DNA of 11,359 nt. Origin: Actinomycetota bacterium. Lineage in GTDB: Bacteria; Actinomycetota; Thermoleophilia; Gaiellales; Gaiellaceae. Both the position numbers and the translations under genes were made by a program. Positions within the stretch are counted from its first letter, which is position 1. Each line of letters opens with the position of its first letter. Below are positions 1 to 6,201 of the stretch, one piece after another. The DNA is taken from NCBI GenBank assembly GCA_016870235.1, contig VGCB01000028.1, positions 1 through 11,359 on the forward strand, in the 5' to 3' direction. The notes beneath the pieces were generated by a model. It was given only the letters and a program-made list of their open reading frames with translations. It did not search any database and was not told the origin of the DNA.

Positions 1-395
1 CGGAGCACGTGCCCGTGGTACGTGTGGACGACAATCGGAGGCCGGGCGGAGCCGACGACCTGCGCGGCCGCTCGTCCGACCGCGCCCGCCTTCGCCGTGT
101 GCGTGTGGAGAATGTGCGGTCGTTCCCGCCGGATCACCTCGGCAAGCGCCTTCACGGCGAGCACGTCGTTGAGCGGCGATACCTCGCGCGCAAGATGGGG
201 GACGGCGAGCATGGAGACCCCGAGTCCCTCGGCGACGAACGACATCGAGCCCTCGCCCTTCGAGAGCTGACCCGCCACGAGCGTCGTCGTGTAGCCGCGC
301 TGCGCCAGTCCGCGTGCGAGGTACGACACGTGAAGCGCCGGTCCGCCCATGTTGAGTCGCGCGATGACCCGAAGGACGCGAATCGGCTCAGTCAT
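1..395 (-). CDS. Family-4 glycosyltransferase, N-terminal part (runs off the left edge)
   Basis: This is the start of a GT-B fold retaining glycosyltransferase, expected to add a sugar from a nucleotide donor to a lipid-linked glycan on the cytoplasmic side. About 131 residues are visible. They begin MTEPIRVLRVIARLNMGGPA, where the GGPALHV stretch is the usual GT4 N-terminal loop. Around residues 98-112 comes THTAKAGAVGRAAA, followed by VVHTYHGHVL, both typical of CapM-like GT4 enzymes in capsule loci. The C-terminal donor-binding domain lies outside the window. The ATG at 395-393 overlaps the wecB stop (388-390) by 8 nt in the form ATGACTGA, so the two are almost certainly co-transcribed and translationally coupled. 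This pairing suggests, without proving, that the enzyme uses a WecB-derived or other HexNAc donor. The family call is firm and the sugar specificity is unknown. Confidence 0.88.
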   Translation of the reverse strand, partial: MTEPIRVLRVIARLNMGGPALHVSYLARGLAQRGYTTTLVAGQLSKGEGSMSFVAEGLGVSMLAVPHLAREVSPLNDVLAVKALAEVIRRERPHILHTHTAKAGAVGRAAAQVVGSARPPIVVHTYHGHVL

Positions 396-1476
396 CTGCT
401 TCGCAGGCGTCGAGGATGGCGCGGGCTGCTCGCGGGCTCGCTCGGCCGTCCCAGAGCGGGATCGGCCCTCCCGGCTTCGGCGCCTCCAGAAGCGCCGCGA
501 TCTCGTGAATCCGCTCGGGCCGCGCACCGAGCACCGTGTTCGTCCCGAGCTCGACGGTGATCGGGCGCTCGGTCGCCTCGCGCAGCGTGAAGCACCGGAC
601 GCCGAGCGCGGACGTCTCCTCCTGAACGCCGCCCGAGTCGGTCAGGACGCCGCGCGCCGCCGCCTCGAGCGCGAGGAACGAGAGGTACGGAAGTGGAGGT
701 GTCAGGATCGCGGAGCGCGCAGTCCGCTCGAGCCCGGCCTCCGCGATCTGCGCCCGCGTGCGCGGGTGCACCGGGAAGACGACGGGGATCTCCGCAGCGA
801 TCGCCCCGAGCCCCTCCAGCGTCGAGCGGAGTCGCTCCGGGTCGTCGACGAGCGAGGGTCGGTGAAACGTGACGAGAAGGTACGTACCGTGCTCGACGCC
901 GATCTCGGCGAGCGCGTCGGTCGCTCGCGCGGCGTCGAGATGGGAGAGAAGCGAGTCGATCATCGTGTTGCCCACGTTCACGACTCCCTCGCGGATGCCC
1001 TCAAGGGCGAGGTTCTCGATCGCGCCGTCCGAGTGAACTAGCAGCAGGGACGAGAGATGGTCGGCGACGACGCGGTTGTGCTCCTCCGGCATCGTCCGGT
1101 CGTAGCTGCGAAGCCCGGCCTCGAGATGGCAGACCGGGATCCCGAGCTTCACGGCCGCGAGGGCGCCGGCGAGCGTCGAGTTGACGTCGCCGGGAACGAC
1201 GACGACATCGGGGCGCCACGTCAGCAGGTCGGCTTCGATCCCCTCGAGGGCGCGCGCGGTCTGGGCGCCGTGCGTGCCCGAGCCGACGCCGAGGAAGACG
1301 TCGGGTGCCGGCATCCCGAGCTGGCGGACGAACACGTCGGACATCTCGGGGTCGTAGTGCTGGCCCGTGTGGATGATCCGAACGTGGGCGCCCGCGTCGG
1401 TCAGCGCGCGGGCGACGGGGGCCGCCTTCATGAAGTTCGGGCGGGCCCCGACGACGATCGTGACGCGAGCGCTCAC
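388..1476 (-). CDS. wecB: UDP-N-acetylglucosamine 2-epimerase (non-hydrolysing)
   Basis: A full-length 362-residue protein, the normal size for the family, which interconverts UDP-GlcNAc and UDP-ManNAc in the cytoplasm to feed surface glycans. Family motifs run in order: VGARPNFMKAAPV (residues 9-21), TGQHYD (37-42), PGDVNST (95-101), HLEAGLRS (117-124), MPEEHNR (129-135), TFHRPSLVDD (203-212) and TDSGGVQEE (279-287). By position, D97, E119, E131/E132 and H205 correspond to the catalytic or structural acidic and histidine residues described for E. coli WecB (D95, E117, E131, H213). The E. coli HRREN motif is HRPSLVDD here, a variant I believe is common in archaeal and actinobacterial homologues. 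The start is GTG at 1476. It has no Shine-Dalgarno but a TAGCCT -10 box ends 6 nt upstream, fitting a leaderless mRNA. The GT4 gene follows with an 8-nt overlap. Confidence 0.95.
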   Translation of the reverse strand: MSARVTIVVGARPNFMKAAPVARALTDAGAHVRIIHTGQHYDPEMSDVFVRQLGMPAPDVFLGVGSGTHGAQTARALEGIEADLLTWRPDVVVVPGDVNSTLAGALAAVKLGIPVCHLEAGLRSYDRTMPEEHNRVVADHLSSLLLVHSDGAIENLALEGIREGVVNVGNTMIDSLLSHLDAARATDALAEIGVEHGTYLLVTFHRPSLVDDPERLRSTLEGLGAIAAEIPVVFPVHPRTRAQIAEAGLERTARSAILTPPLPYLSFLALEAAARGVLTDSGGVQEETSALGVRCFTLREATERPITVELGTNTVLGARPERIHEIAALLEAPKPGGPIPLWDGRASPRAARAILDACEADD

Positions 1477-1482
1477 GGATCG

Positions 1483-1488
1483 AGGCTA
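1483..1488 (-). promoter_or_regulatory. -10 box of a leaderless promoter for wecB
   Basis: On the minus strand TAGCCT occupies 1488-1483 and is followed by six bases and then the GTG at 1476. It matches the actinobacterial TANNNT -10 consensus, and the spacing places transcription start at or next to the first codon. No clear TTGACA-like -35 is present; TGAGGT lies about 18 bp upstream at 1512-1507. The same arrangement precedes the other transcription-unit starts in the window, which raises confidence. Confidence 0.55.
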
Positions 1489-1540
1489 CCGCCAAAGCTC
1501 GGTTCGACCTCAGTTTGATGTCGCGAGAGCGGGGCCGTCA

Positions 1541-1562
1541 CCGTCCGACTGAAGTCGGACGG
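1541..1562. promoter_or_regulatory. Perfect 22-bp palindrome between divergent promoters (candidate operator)
   Basis: Two perfectly complementary 10-base arms, CCGTCCGACT and AGTCGGACGG, flank a central GA. The site lies between the start of wecB (minus, 1476) and the start of the GT2 gene (plus, 1597), so it is upstream of both and cannot terminate either. It ends 21 bp before the GT2 -10 box, abutting or overlapping the expected -35 position. This suits a dimeric regulator site or, alternatively, a copy of a dispersed palindromic repeat. No adjacent regulator gene is seen. As RNA it could form a hairpin only by opening the central pairs. Confidence 0.5.
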
Positions 1563-1583
1563 GGGAGCAGGCGGCAGGCGCAC

Positions 1584-1589
1584 TACACT
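1584..1589 (+). promoter_or_regulatory. -10 box of a leaderless promoter for the GT2 gene
   Basis: TACACT at 1584-1589 is followed by seven bases and then GTG at 1597. There is no purine-rich ribosome binding site in those seven bases. The spacing fits transcription starting on the G of the start codon. The expected -35 position (about 1561-1566) is G-rich and does not resemble TTGACA, so activation or an extended promoter form may be needed. Confidence 0.6.
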
Positions 1590-1596
1590 CCCCGCC

Positions 1597-2706
1597 GTGG
1601 CGCTCGCGAAGACCGTCTTCTGGGGCTCGCTTGGGGCGCTCGCCTGGACGCACGTGCTCTACCCGGCGACGATGGAGGTGCTGGCCCGCACACGTCCGCG
1701 GGCCGTCCGCAAGGATCCCGAGTGGACGCCCGACGTCACTGTCGTCGTCGCCGCTCACGACGAGGAGCCGTTGATCGAGCGGCGGCTCGAGAACCTGCTC
1801 GGGCTCGACTACCCGGCCGACCGTCTCAGCGTCCTCGTCGCCTCCGACGCCTCGACCGACCGGACGAACGAGCTCGTCGCGGCGGTCGCCGCGCGGGAGC
1901 CGCGCGTCCGCCTGCTCGACTGCCCGCGCGGCGGCAAGGTCGCGGCGCAGAACCGCGCCGTCGCGGAGATCGAGACGCCGGTCGTCGCGTTCTCCGACGC
2001 GAATGCGACCTGGGCGCCCGACGCGCTCCGGCACCTCGTCGCCAACCTCGCCGATCCCGAGGTCGCCTACGTCTGCGGGCAGCTCCGGCTCGAGGCGGCC
2101 GAGGGAGGCAATCAGGAAGGGCTCTACTGGCGCTTCGAGATGCGCCTGCGCGAGGCCGAATCCCGGCTCGACTCCGTCACGGGCGGCAACGGCTCGATCT
2201 ACGCGCTCAGACGCGAGTGCTACGTCGACGTCGACCCGCGCTGGGGCCACGACCTCTCCTTCCCCTACCGCATGGTGCAGGAGGGCAAGCGCGCCGTCTA
2301 CGAGCCGGCGGCGCTCGCGTTCGAGAAGCCGACGCCGACGAACGAGACCGAGTACCGGCGCAAGGTGCGGATGTTCGAGCACTGCTGGGAGATCACCCTG
2401 TGCGGGCGCATGTTTAGCGGCCTGCCCCCGCTGTACCTCGTCGAGATGCTCTCCCATCGCCTCCTCCGCTATGGCTCCGGCCTACTCCACCTCGGCCTCG
2501 CCGGCGCCAACCTGGCGCTGCTCGGCAGCGACGGGATCTACTGGCTTGCGCTCGCCGCGCAGCTCGCGTTCGCGGGTGCCGCCCTGAGGGGCGTGCCTAT
2601 CGCGCGGTACTACGGGCTCGTCACCTGGGCGACCGTGCAGTCGCTCGCGAACTACCTCCGCCGCGGCGTCCCTGCCACCTGGGAGGCGGCGGAGGGCACC
2701 CGCTGA
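1597..2706 (+). CDS. Membrane-anchored family-2 glycosyltransferase
   Basis: A 369-residue inverting GT-A glycosyltransferase. A membrane segment lies at about residues 8-28. The catalytic domain begins with VTVVVAAHDEEPLIERRLEN (47-66), followed by the donor-binding SDASTDRT (83-90), the metal-binding FSDANATW (132-139), GGNGSIYALRRE (196-207), GHDLSFPYR (217-225) and RRKVR (254-258). The last resembles the Q/RxxRW acceptor motif of cellulose- and hyaluronan-synthase-like enzymes. Hydrophobic segments near 295-335 and 337-351 anchor the C-terminus. The architecture suggests extension of a lipid-linked or processively made glycan at the inner membrane face; donor and product cannot be read from the sequence. 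The GTG at 1597 is chosen because the TACACT -10 box ends 7 nt before it. The gene stands alone: it is divergent from wecB, and 146 bp separate it from the next gene, which has its own -10 box. Confidence 0.88.
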   Translation: MALAKTVFWGSLGALAWTHVLYPATMEVLARTRPRAVRKDPEWTPDVTVVVAAHDEEPLIERRLENLLGLDYPADRLSVLVASDASTDRTNELVAAVAAREPRVRLLDCPRGGKVAAQNRAVAEIETPVVAFSDANATWAPDALRHLVANLADPEVAYVCGQLRLEAAEGGNQEGLYWRFEMRLREAESRLDSVTGGNGSIYALRRECYVDVDPRWGHDLSFPYRMVQEGKRAVYEPAALAFEKPTPTNETEYRRKVRMFEHCWEITLCGRMFSGLPPLYLVEMLSHRLLRYGSGLLHLGLAGANLALLGSDGIYWLALAAQLAFAGAALRGVPIARYYGLVTWATVQSLANYLRRGVPATWEAAEGTR

Positions 2707-2710
2707 TCTC

Positions 2711-2726
2711 CGGCTCTCGAGGGCCG
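2711..2726 (+). terminator. Possible weak hairpin terminator after the GT2 gene
   Basis: CGGCTC, loop TCGA, GGGCCG forms a six-pair stem with one U-G pair, beginning 5 nt after the TGA at 2706. A C/T-rich stretch follows rather than a U-tract, so a classical intrinsic terminator is not shown. Position immediately after a stop codon is the main support. The rest of the 2707-2852 gap holds no open frame of note. Confidence 0.25.
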
Positions 2727-2839
2727 CTCCCCCGTCCTCCGTCGCTGTGACCCCCATGGGCGGGCCGGCGGGCGGAGCTCGCCGCAGTCGCTGCCGGTCG
2801 GTATCACGTTAGGAAACAGAAGCTGCCAAGGGCTTGGGC

Positions 2840-2845
2840 TATCGT
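2840..2845 (+). promoter_or_regulatory. -10 box of a leaderless promoter for the GT-C gene
   Basis: TATCGT at 2840-2845 is followed by seven bases (CCCCTCC) and then GTG at 2853. No Shine-Dalgarno can fit there. A small inverted repeat, CCAAG-GG-CTTGG at 2826-2837, ends just before the box. An AT-richer patch at about 2800-2820 lies upstream, but no recognisable -35 hexamer is present at 16-18 bp. Confidence 0.6.
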
Positions 2846-2852
2846 CCCCTCC

Positions 2853-4247
2853 GTGCGCGTCCGTCGACCAAGGCTCGAGCTTGGATTCGAGCGTCGATCA
2901 CTCGTGGCCGTGGCCGGGCTGCTCGTCCTTTTCGCCGTCGTGGGCGTTCGGAACGCGACCCAGTACCCGCCCGTGGCGGGAACGGATGCCGAGCACTACC
3001 TCGACTACGCCCGGGGGCTCGTGGATCACTGGGACATCCCTGGCTCGGACCAGCGCGGCTACTACACGCCGCCCGGTTTCTTCCTCCTCGCCGGGACGGC
3101 CGGCAAGATCGCGGGCTCGGCGGACATGGCGGTGCCCGACCAGGGGGCGCAGGTGATGAACGTGCTCTTCACCGTCCTGACCGGCGCGTTGCTCGCCTGG
3201 CTCGTCGCCCTCGTGCTGCCCGGACGGCGGGTCGTGCTCGTCGTCGCGGTCGCGGTGTTCGTCACCGCTCCGGTCGTCGTCAGGCACGCCTCGATGTACC
3301 ACCCGCAGCCGCTGGCGGCGCTGCTCGGTCTCCTCGCGGTCGTCCTCACGACCCGCCTGCTCGTGAAGCGCACGGCCATGCTGAGGCATGCCGTCGCGAT
3401 CGGCGTCGCCGCGGGGCTCGCGCAACTCGTCCGCAACGTCGGGCTCTGGTCGCTCGGCGTCGCCGTCGTTGCGCTCGTCGCGGCGGCGGCCGTCCGGCCG
3501 GAGGCCCGTCGTCGGCTGCTCGCGGGCGCGGCGATCGTGGCGGTGGTCGGGGTCTCGATCCCGCTACCCTGGTACGTCCACCTGCAGCGGGCGTACGGCG
3601 ACCCGATCTTCGGCCGCTTCACCGCCGGGCCGCTCACCGTCTCGGTGCAGCACGACCGTCCGGATCCCGGCGTGCGGCTGCTCGCCTCGCGCGCCTCGCT
3701 GCTGCTCGCGTCGTCGTCGCAGCCCGCGCGCTTTTGGGTCTCGGCGGGCCTGCCGGAGGTGTTCACCGCGCCGCACCGCGGGACGCTCGCGCCGGGCTTC
3801 CTATCGATCCTCTACACGGACGTGTGGGGCGACTACTTCGGGTTCTGGGCCTGGGGCTCGCAGCAGATCGAGTTGACGTCCGACGTCAACCGCCGCCTGG
3901 TCGTCCAGAGCGTCGCGGGTCTCGTCCCGAGCGCGCTCGCCGTGGCCGGCGCGCTCGCGCTCCTCGGGCTCGTCGCCACCCGGCTCCGCACCAGGCTCGC
4001 CCTGCTCCCCGCCGCCCTGTACCCTGCGGTCGGGGTCGTCGCGATGGCCTTCTATGCCGCGCGTGCCCCGATCGCCGACGGCGACACGGTGAAGTCGGTG
4101 TTCCTGCTGCCGGTGGTGCCGGCCTTCTGCCTCGCCGCCGGGCTCGCGGTCGACGTCGTCCTGCGCCGCCACCGTCTCGCCGGCTTCCTCGTCCTCGTCG
4201 CGCTCGCCGCGAGCCTCGGGCTGAGCCTGGAGTTCGGTGTCCTCTGA
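2853..4247 (+). CDS. Polytopic GT-C (GT39/PMT-like) glycosyltransferase-family membrane protein
   Basis: A 464-residue integral membrane protein with roughly eleven hydrophobic segments (about 17-33, 98-120, 125-143, 152-170, 178-193, 199-213, 223-240, then four after about 345). After the first segment comes a loop carrying AGTDAEHYLDYARGL (42-56), with D45 in the place of the conserved acidic residue that GT-C enzymes such as ArnT and PMT put in their first external loop. RGYYTPPGFFLLAG (68-81) follows, a pattern common in bacterial GT39-like proteins. Such enzymes move a sugar from a polyprenyl-phosphate donor to an acceptor on the outer face. The donor here is unknown; the GT2 at 8997 is a possible supplier. 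The GTG at 2853 is supported by the TATCGT box 7 nt upstream. Its 3' end overlaps the next gene by 11 nt. The fold is likely, the exact activity is not established. Confidence 0.75.
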   Translation: MRVRRPRLELGFERRSLVAVAGLLVLFAVVGVRNATQYPPVAGTDAEHYLDYARGLVDHWDIPGSDQRGYYTPPGFFLLAGTAGKIAGSADMAVPDQGAQVMNVLFTVLTGALLAWLVALVLPGRRVVLVVAVAVFVTAPVVVRHASMYHPQPLAALLGLLAVVLTTRLLVKRTAMLRHAVAIGVAAGLAQLVRNVGLWSLGVAVVALVAAAAVRPEARRRLLAGAAIVAVVGVSIPLPWYVHLQRAYGDPIFGRFTAGPLTVSVQHDRPDPGVRLLASRASLLLASSSQPARFWVSAGLPEVFTAPHRGTLAPGFLSILYTDVWGDYFGFWAWGSQQIELTSDVNRRLVVQSVAGLVPSALAVAGALALLGLVATRLRTRLALLPAALYPAVGVVAMAFYAARAPIADGDTVKSVFLLPVVPAFCLAAGLAVDVVLRRHRLAGFLVLVALAASLGLSLEFGVL

Positions 4248-4689
4248 CGCCGGTCCCGACGTCGCGCGCCCGGCCGCGGTCGAGTGGCCGTTCGTGCGGG
4301 CCGGCCTCGCCGTCGTCGCGGCCCTCGCGGTCGCGCAGCTCGTCGGTTGGGGCATCTGGTCGCTCGTTCACGAGGAGCCGACGCGGTACCAGCGCACCGT
4401 CCGCTGCCTGACCCGGGAGAAGGGGCTGCCGGTCGAGACGGACCTCCGCGAAGCGCTCTTGTGGGCGACGTCCGGGGGCGCCTTTCACACGGTGATCGAG
4501 GGGAATGGCGTCACCGTCTGGCTCCATCGTGACGAGGCGGAGGGGCGGACCACGGTGGAGCGCTACCAGCGGATCGCCGGCCCGCTGACGGGACGGCTGC
4601 TCCAGCGCTGGCGCGCCGTCTACCTCTTCGATGGCCCGTACTCGCCGACCCAGCTGCAGGCGCTGATCGACTGCGAGTACGTCCGGTAG
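4237..4689 (+). CDS. Small single-pass membrane protein of unknown function
   Basis: I do not recognise this 150-residue protein. A short polar N-terminus (1-19) is followed by one hydrophobic segment (about 20-43, AGLAVVAALAVAQLVGWGIW) and a soluble domain of about 105 residues. That domain would lie outside the membrane if the N-terminus is cytoplasmic. It holds exactly two cysteines, C57 near the membrane and C146 near the end, which could pair as a disulfide. It has a mixed alpha/beta look, including a GNGVTVWLHRDE stretch (89-100). The start is GTG at 4237, overlapping the upstream GT-C gene by 11 nt (TGA at 4245-4247). GGAG at 4229-4232 is one of the few credible Shine-Dalgarno sites in the window. 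This coupling suggests a job with the GT-C protein, as partner subunit or accessory factor. It ends with TAG. Confidence 0.78.
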   Translation: MSSDAGPDVARPAAVEWPFVRAGLAVVAALAVAQLVGWGIWSLVHEEPTRYQRTVRCLTREKGLPVETDLREALLWATSGGAFHTVIEGNGVTVWLHRDEAEGRTTVERYQRIAGPLTGRLLQRWRAVYLFDGPYSPTQLQALIDCEYVR

Positions 4690-4747
4690 CCCGAGGCGCC
4701 GATCGCGGAGTGCTCGTGCGAGCCGACGCGTAGGTGTTCGGGCCGTC

Positions 4748-5566
4748 TCAGGCCGGAGGGCGCTCGGCCGAGAGGTAGAGCAGCTTGAAGAGCCCCGTGG
4801 CTCCCGGCGCGAGCGCCTCCTCCACCGCGAGCGAGAGCAGTCGGGCGGCTCCGTCGGCGAGCGGCTGGACGTCCTTCAGGTCGCGGAGCCCGTAGTGGCG
4901 CAGCGCCAGCGTCCGCAGGCCGAGTGCAGAGAGCGCGTCCCGTGCCCGGTCGAGCGACGGCCCCTGCTCCCACTCGCCACTGACGACGCGGTCGAGCGCC
5001 GCGCGCACGGTCGGGAGGCGGGCCGCGACCCGCGCGTAGGCGCGCTTTCCCCCGAGCCTGGCGGACGCGCCCGCGCCGAGCGCGAGATCGCCCGAGTCGC
5101 ACGTGACGAGCAGCCGGCCGCCCGGGCGGAGCACGTCGCGCATCTCGCGGAGGGCGTCCTGCCACCGCGGCAGATGCTCGAGCACCTGCGTCGAGACGAC
5201 GACGTCGAAGGACCCCGCGTCGAACGCCGCCATCAGCCCGTCGGCGGAGGCCTCGCGCAGCTCCACCGGGAAGCCCAGCTCCGACGCCCTCCGGCGCGTG
5301 GGATCGAGGTGCGCGACGTCCGCTCCCACCAGCTCGATCCGGTCGCAGAGCGGCAGGAACGGCTCCCACAGGTTGAAGGGGTTGTTCCGCCCCCCGGCGC
5401 CGACGTCGAGGACGCGCAGCGGTCGCTCCGCCTGGCGGAGGAGCCCCGCGAGGTCGAGCATCAGCCTTATCTTCGCGGTGCTGCCCGGAAGGACGTCGAG
5501 GGCGAGCCCCGATGCCGCCGCCGCCTCGAGCACGGCGCGGGCGCGGGCGGTGACGGCGTCGGTCAC
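4748..5566 (-). CDS. Class I SAM-dependent methyltransferase
   Basis: A cytoplasmic Rossmann-fold methyltransferase of 272 residues from GTG at 5566. Motif I is VLDVGAGG (52-59), VGADVAHLD follows at about 80-88, then FDVVVSTQVLEHLP (120-133) and VLRPGGRLLVTC (145-156). The order and spacing are those of the Methyltransf_11/UbiE-like group. An ATG at 5605 in the same frame would add 13 residues, but it lies only 8 bp from the divergent gene at 5614 and would bury both promoters. The GTG at 5566 has a TACGAT -10 box ending 7 nt upstream, so I prefer it. The substrate is not readable; given the locus, a sugar or glycan lipid is plausible. It is the only minus-strand gene right of 1476, convergent with the 4237 gene (58-bp gap) and divergent from the phosphoglycosyl transferase. 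Confidence 0.88.
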   Translation of the reverse strand: MTDAVTARARAVLEAAAASGLALDVLPGSTAKIRLMLDLAGLLRQAERPLRVLDVGAGGRNNPFNLWEPFLPLCDRIELVGADVAHLDPTRRRASELGFPVELREASADGLMAAFDAGSFDVVVSTQVLEHLPRWQDALREMRDVLRPGGRLLVTCDSGDLALGAGASARLGGKRAYARVAARLPTVRAALDRVVSGEWEQGPSLDRARDALSALGLRTLALRHYGLRDLKDVQPLADGAARLLSLAVEEALAPGATGLFKLLYLSAERPPA

Positions 5567-5573
5567 GCGCGTG

Positions 5574-5579
5574 ATCGTA
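5574..5579 (-). promoter_or_regulatory. -10 box of a leaderless promoter for the methyltransferase
   Basis: Minus-strand TACGAT (5579-5574) is followed by seven bases (CACGCGC) and GTG at 5566. It is a full TANNNT match. It decides the start of the methyltransferase in favour of 5566 over the upstream ATG at 5605. The box is back to back with the plus-strand box at 5600-5605, with 20 bp between them. Confidence 0.55.
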
Positions 5580-5580
5580 C

Positions 5581-5592
5581 GCCCCGCGGGGC
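5581..5592. promoter_or_regulatory. GC palindrome between two back-to-back -10 boxes
   Basis: GCCCCGCGGGGC is a perfect 12-bp palindrome. It fills most of the 20 bp separating the minus-strand box (5574-5579) and the plus-strand box (5600-5605), so it covers the spacer shared by both promoters. A protein bound here would be expected to affect both transcripts. In such GC-rich DNA short palindromes also occur by chance, so an operator role is only a suggestion. Confidence 0.3.
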
Positions 5593-5599
5593 CCCTGCG

Positions 5600-5605
5600 T
5601 ATCAT
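5600..5605 (+). promoter_or_regulatory. -10 box of a leaderless promoter for the glycan operon
   Basis: TATCAT at 5600-5605 is followed by eight bases (CGGCTCTC) and GTG at 5614. It is the best -10 match in the window and stands at the head of the five-gene operon 5614-9938. No Shine-Dalgarno precedes the GTG. The -35 position at 17 bp falls on GTACGC (5577-5582), unlike TTGACA, and overlaps the divergent promoter. Confidence 0.6.
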
Positions 5606-5613
5606 CGGCTCTC

Positions 5614-6201
5614 GTGCACCGGCTCCTCGACATCGCGATCGTCGGCGTCGGCCTCGCCGTCACGAGCCCGCTCCTCGCCGCCGCGGCGGTGGCGATCAAG
5701 CTCGAGGACGGCGGCCCTGTCCTCTTCCGGCAGCAGCGCGTGGGGAAGGATGGCCGCGACTTCGAGCTGCTGAAGCTCCGCTCGATGGAGGTCGGTGCCG
5801 AGCGCAAGGGCGCCGGCGCCGCCGTCGACCGCGGCGACCCGCGCATCACCCGCGTCGGTCGTGTGATCCGGCGCACGTCGGTCGACGAGCTGCCGCAGCT
5901 CTGGAACGTCCTCCGCGGCGACATGTCCGTGATCGGGCCGCGCCCCACGCTTCGCTACCAGGTCGAGCAGTACACGCCCGAGCAGCGGCGCCGGCTCGCG
6001 ATCAGGCCGGGGCTGACCGGCTGGGCGCAGATCCATGGGCGGGCGACGCTCCCGTGGGAGAAGCGCATCGAGCTCGACGTCTGGTACGTCGAGAACCGCT
6101 CGCCGCGCGTCGACCTGCAGATCCTCCTGCGCACGCCCCTCGCGCTCTTCGGCGGCACCTACAAGGGGTCGACCGGTGGCTGGACGGCCACGCGCACGTG
6201 A
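5614..6201 (+). CDS. Monotopic phosphoglycosyl transferase (PglC/WcaJ-type sugar transferase)
   Basis: A 195-residue bacterial sugar transferase (Pfam Bac_transf) that should transfer a sugar 1-phosphate from a nucleotide sugar to undecaprenyl phosphate, the committed step of lipid-linked glycan assembly. The N-terminal hydrophobic stretch (about 4-28, with the helix-breaking SP at 18-19) fits the re-entrant membrane helix. It is followed by GGPVLFRQQRVG (33-44), FELLKLRSM (50-58), TSVDELPQLWNVLRGDMS (88-105) with the catalytic Asp-Glu pair D91-E92, IGPRP (107-111) and RPGLTGWAQIHGR near 130-143. The extra four-helix domain of WcaJ/WbaP is absent, so this is the compact PglC-like form. The GTG at 5614 is set by the TATCAT box 8 nt upstream. 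The stop overlaps the next start as GTGA. The sugar carried is not determined. Confidence 0.92.
   Translation: MHRLLDIAIVGVGLAVTSPLLAAAAVAIKLEDGGPVLFRQQRVGKDGRDFELLKLRSMEVGAERKGAGAAVDRGDPRITRVGRVIRRTSVDELPQLWNVLRGDMSVIGPRPTLRYQVEQYTPEQRRRLAIRPGLTGWAQIHGRATLPWEKRIELDVWYVENRSPRVDLQILLRTPLALFGGTYKGSTGGWTATRT

Noticed and set aside
349..1041. Long plus-strand open frame opposite wecB (230 codons)
   Set aside because: It is antisense to the well-supported wecB and GT4 genes, with arginine-rich low-complexity translation and no family motif. Long shadow frames are expected in GC-rich DNA.
2769..2785. GC-rich inverted repeat in the 2707-2852 gap
   Set aside because: Arms of only 4 bp in a run of G and C; several alternative pairings are equally good, so it is not distinguishable from base composition.
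4690..4747. Possible bidirectional terminator in the convergent gap (GCTCG-TG-CGAGC at 4712-4723)
   Set aside because: The loop is only 2 nt, leaving about 4 usable pairs, and no T-tract follows on either strand. I see no supported terminator here.
5567..5605. ATG at 5605 as the methyltransferase start
   Set aside because: It would leave 8 bp to the divergent gene and place both -10 boxes inside coding sequence. The added 13 residues show no family similarity, and the GTG at 5566 has a properly spaced TACGAT box.
5103..6197. N-terminal extension of the ATP-grasp frame upstream of 6198
   Set aside because: This part is the out-of-frame shadow of the methyltransferase and phosphoglycosyl transferase. 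The ATP-grasp family N-terminus begins right at the GTG at 6198.
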